Source: JBNFVY01 sp049943335
GTDB taxonomy: Bacteria > Pseudomonadota > Alphaproteobacteria > Rhodobacterales > Rhodobacteraceae
DNA length: 64,000 nt
Reading direction: 5' to 3'
Assembly (NCBI RefSeq): GCF_049943335.1
Contig: NZ_JBNFVY010000001.1
Location: 186,001 to 250,000, forward strand
In this document: positions 62,717 to 64,000 of the stretch, one piece after another
Numbering within the stretch: position 1 is the first letter of the stretch
How the letters are laid out: the number at the start of each line of letters is the position of its first letter
Made by a program: the position numbers and the translations under genes
The notes under the pieces: generated by a model
What the model saw: the letters and a program-made list of their open reading frames with translations, nothing else
What the model was told of the DNA's origin: nothing
Database searches by the model: none

Positions 62717-63837
62717 GACCTGCCCTCGCCTTTATCCGCCTTGCGAAATCCCCAAGGAAAGATCGCCTTGACCAGCAGGGGCGCGGCGATGAACACGATG
62801 ATCAGCGCTTGGATGATGGCGATCAGGTCGATGCTGACACCTGCGTCTACCTGCATTTGCCGCCCGCCCGCTTCCAGCGCGCCGAAAAGGATCCCGGCAA
62901 ATAGTACCCCGACCGGATGCGATCGTCCCAGTAGGGCTACCGCGATGGCGTCGAACCCGATCCCGGCGGAAAATCCCGGTGTGGCGCGGTCAAGAACGCC
63001 AAGCGTCTGGTTGGCACCCGCAAGCCCCGCCAGCGCGCCCGCGATGGCCATGGCCAACACGATCGTCAGTCCGGCATTCATCCCGGCAAAGCGCGCCGCA
63101 ACCGCGTTTTCGCCGCTGGCGCGAAACTCAAACCCCAGCTTGCTGCGGAACAAAAGCCAATAGGCGATCGCGACCATCAACAGCGTCAGAAAAAGGCCCG
63201 CGTGCAGGCGCAGATTGACATCGAGAAAAGTCAGAAGCTTGGGCAGTTCAGCCGCATCCGGCACGGATTTCGAGATCGGATCCGCGCGCCCTTCTTTTTG
63301 GATCAAAGGCGTGCGCAACAGATAATCGAGCAGCCGGAAGGAAATCAGGTTCAGCATGATGGTCGAAATCACCTCATGCGCGCCCGTCGCTGCGCGCAGC
63401 CAGCCCGCGATCCCGGCATAGAATGCGCCCGCCACAGCGCCGGCCAGAAGCGCGCCGGGAAGGGCGATGAACGCTGGCAGATCGCCAAGTGCAACACCAG
63501 CCACGACGGCGGCCAGCCCGCCAATGACGATCTGGCCTTCGGCGCCGATATTGAAAAGCCCAGCCCGAAAACCAAGCGCCAGCCCCAGACCCGCCAACAC
63601 CAGCGGCAAGGCGGCGGTCAGTGTTTCCGAGACCGCGTTGATCGACCCGACCGAGCCTTTCAACAAGGCAACATAAGACTGGGCGATTGTCGCAGGGGCA
63701 ACACCAGTGGCCGCCATGACGAGCGCGCCCAGTACAAGTGCTGCGACAAACGCGAAGAGTGGAACGATGACCAGATCTTCAAGCTGCGTTCGGCCAAACA
63801 CCCTGCCTTGTGTTGCCTGGATCATTGAATCGCTCAT
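62713..63837 (-). CDS. ABC transporter permease, nucleoside/BmpA-type (first permease)
   Basis: A 374-aa membrane protein of the YufP/NupP type, paired with the permease downstream. It shows LPLVLAGLGLALGFRAGLFNIGAEGQIVIGGL near 80-110 and PGFSAGIGFDAIAVALLGRSHPVGVLFAGILFGALEAGG near 285-320, both typical of this branch. About nine membrane segments are visible. The ATG overlaps the stop of the ATPase gene by 4 bp. Confidence 0.9.
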   Translation of the reverse strand: MSDSMIQATQGRVFGRTQLEDLVIVPLFAFVAALVLGALVMAATGVAPATIAQSYVALLKGSVGSINAVSETLTAALPLVLAGLGLALGFRAGLFNIGAEGQIVIGGLAAVVAGVALGDLPAFIALPGALLAGAVAGAFYAGIAGWLRAATGAHEVISTIMLNLISFRLLDYLLRTPLIQKEGRADPISKSVPDAAELPKLLTFLDVNLRLHAGLFLTLLMVAIAYWLLFRSKLGFEFRASGENAVAARFAGMNAGLTIVLAMAIAGALAGLAGANQTLGVLDRATPGFSAGIGFDAIAVALLGRSHPVGVLFAGILFGALEAGGRQMQVDAGVSIDLIAIIQALIIVFIAAPLLVKAIFPWGFRKADKGEGRS

Positions 63838-64000
63838 ACCGCCGCCCCCGCCATTGCCAGCCCGATTGTCCCCTTGTCGACCGGTTGCTCGTGCGGTGCG
63901 TATTCAGCCACGATGCGGCCCTTGAACATCACCAGAATGCGGTCGGACAAGGCCATGATTTCGTCAAGCTCCGACGACACGATCAACACACCGTCGCCTT
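63834..64000 (-). CDS. ABC transporter ATP-binding protein, C-terminal end (runs off window)
   Basis: The last 54 codons or so: VLIVSSELDEIMALSDRILVMFKGRIVAEY is the segment after the H-loop of sugar/nucleoside-type ABC ATPases, followed by a short tail ending GLAMAGAAV. With the two permeases it forms an uptake system for nucleosides or related bases by family. The Walker motifs lie outside the window. Confidence 0.9.
   Translation of the reverse strand, partial: GDGVLIVSSELDEIMALSDRILVMFKGRIVAEYAPHEQPVDKGTIGLAMAGAAV

Noticed and set aside
40477..64000. A defined genomic island with attachment repeats
   Set aside because: No integrase and no direct repeat of the tRNA 3' end were found in the window, and the right edge lies outside or is absent; only a patchy region can be supported.
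1..64000. CRISPR arrays, prophage genes, rRNA operons, toxin-antitoxin pairs
   Set aside because: No regularly spaced repeats, no phage structural genes, no rRNA sequence and no convincing small toxin-antitoxin pair were seen.

Overview
This window reads as chromosomal DNA of an alphaproteobacterium of the Rhodobacteraceae (Roseobacter/Rhodobacter group). The gene orders parB-parA-rsmG-mnmG-mnmE-rho-hemJ, maf-aroE-coaE-dnaQ, tsaE-amgK-murU-addB-addA-trxA, regB/senC-regA near ahcY, and hemD-mitofilin-hemY are typical of that family. So are the RegA C-terminus, the FnrL-type anaeroboxes, a CtrA box and the VPLPA-CTERM protein. The species cannot be named from the sequence alone.

Layout. (1) 1-6.7 kb, minus strand: segregation and tRNA-modification block (parB, parA, rsmG, mnmG, mnmE), then rho and hemJ. 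Two perfect 16-bp parS sites lie inside rsmG and across the mnmG start codon. (2) 6685-7083: a gene-free, AT-rich gap with four one-mismatch DnaA boxes, an IHF-consensus match and a perfect CtrA site; this is my candidate replication origin. (3) 7.1-13.1 kb: maf-aroE-coaE-dnaQ, secB, fxsA, tim44-mltA-smr. (4) 13.2-25.2 kb, minus: a lipoprotein hydrolase, hslVU, trxA, addAB, murU, amgK, tsaE. (5) 25.2-29.6 kb: a PAS-only protein in the place where divL lies in Caulobacter, then the RegB/RegA redox system with SenC. (6) 29.5-40.3 kb: GNAT, HD hydrolase, VPLPA-CTERM protein, ahcY, DUF2853, a possible small RNA, EVE, YciI, gpsA, tsaD, and divergently hemD, a mitofilin-like protein and hemY.

(7) From the tRNA-Thr(CGU) at 40477 the character changes. 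A 5' tRNA remnant, an IS3-type transposase end, decayed reading frames and truncated genes are mixed with intact metabolic operons: transglutaminase; thiolase plus DUF35 protein; a 2-oxoacid dehydrogenase E1 alpha/beta pair with a stand-alone lipoyl domain and a lipoate ligase-like protein; and a four-gene operon of short-chain acyl-CoA synthetase, fused E1 alpha-beta, E2 and a private acyl carrier protein. Then come L,D-transpeptidase/ATP-grasp, a glutamine amidotransferase-like protein, PEP synthase, and a nucleoside-type ABC transporter running off the window.

The most interesting signal is in this last third. FNR/FnrL-like boxes (TTGAY-N4-RTCAA with 0-1 mismatches) lie about 50-90 bp before the thiolase, the acoA-like gene, the acyl-CoA synthetase and PEP synthase. 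This suggests one low-oxygen regulon joining two unusual lipoyl-dependent complexes, neither of which has its own E3 here, with acetate activation, an acyl carrier protein and PEP synthase. It recalls low-oxygen persistence loci described in other proteobacteria, but that comparison is an inference.
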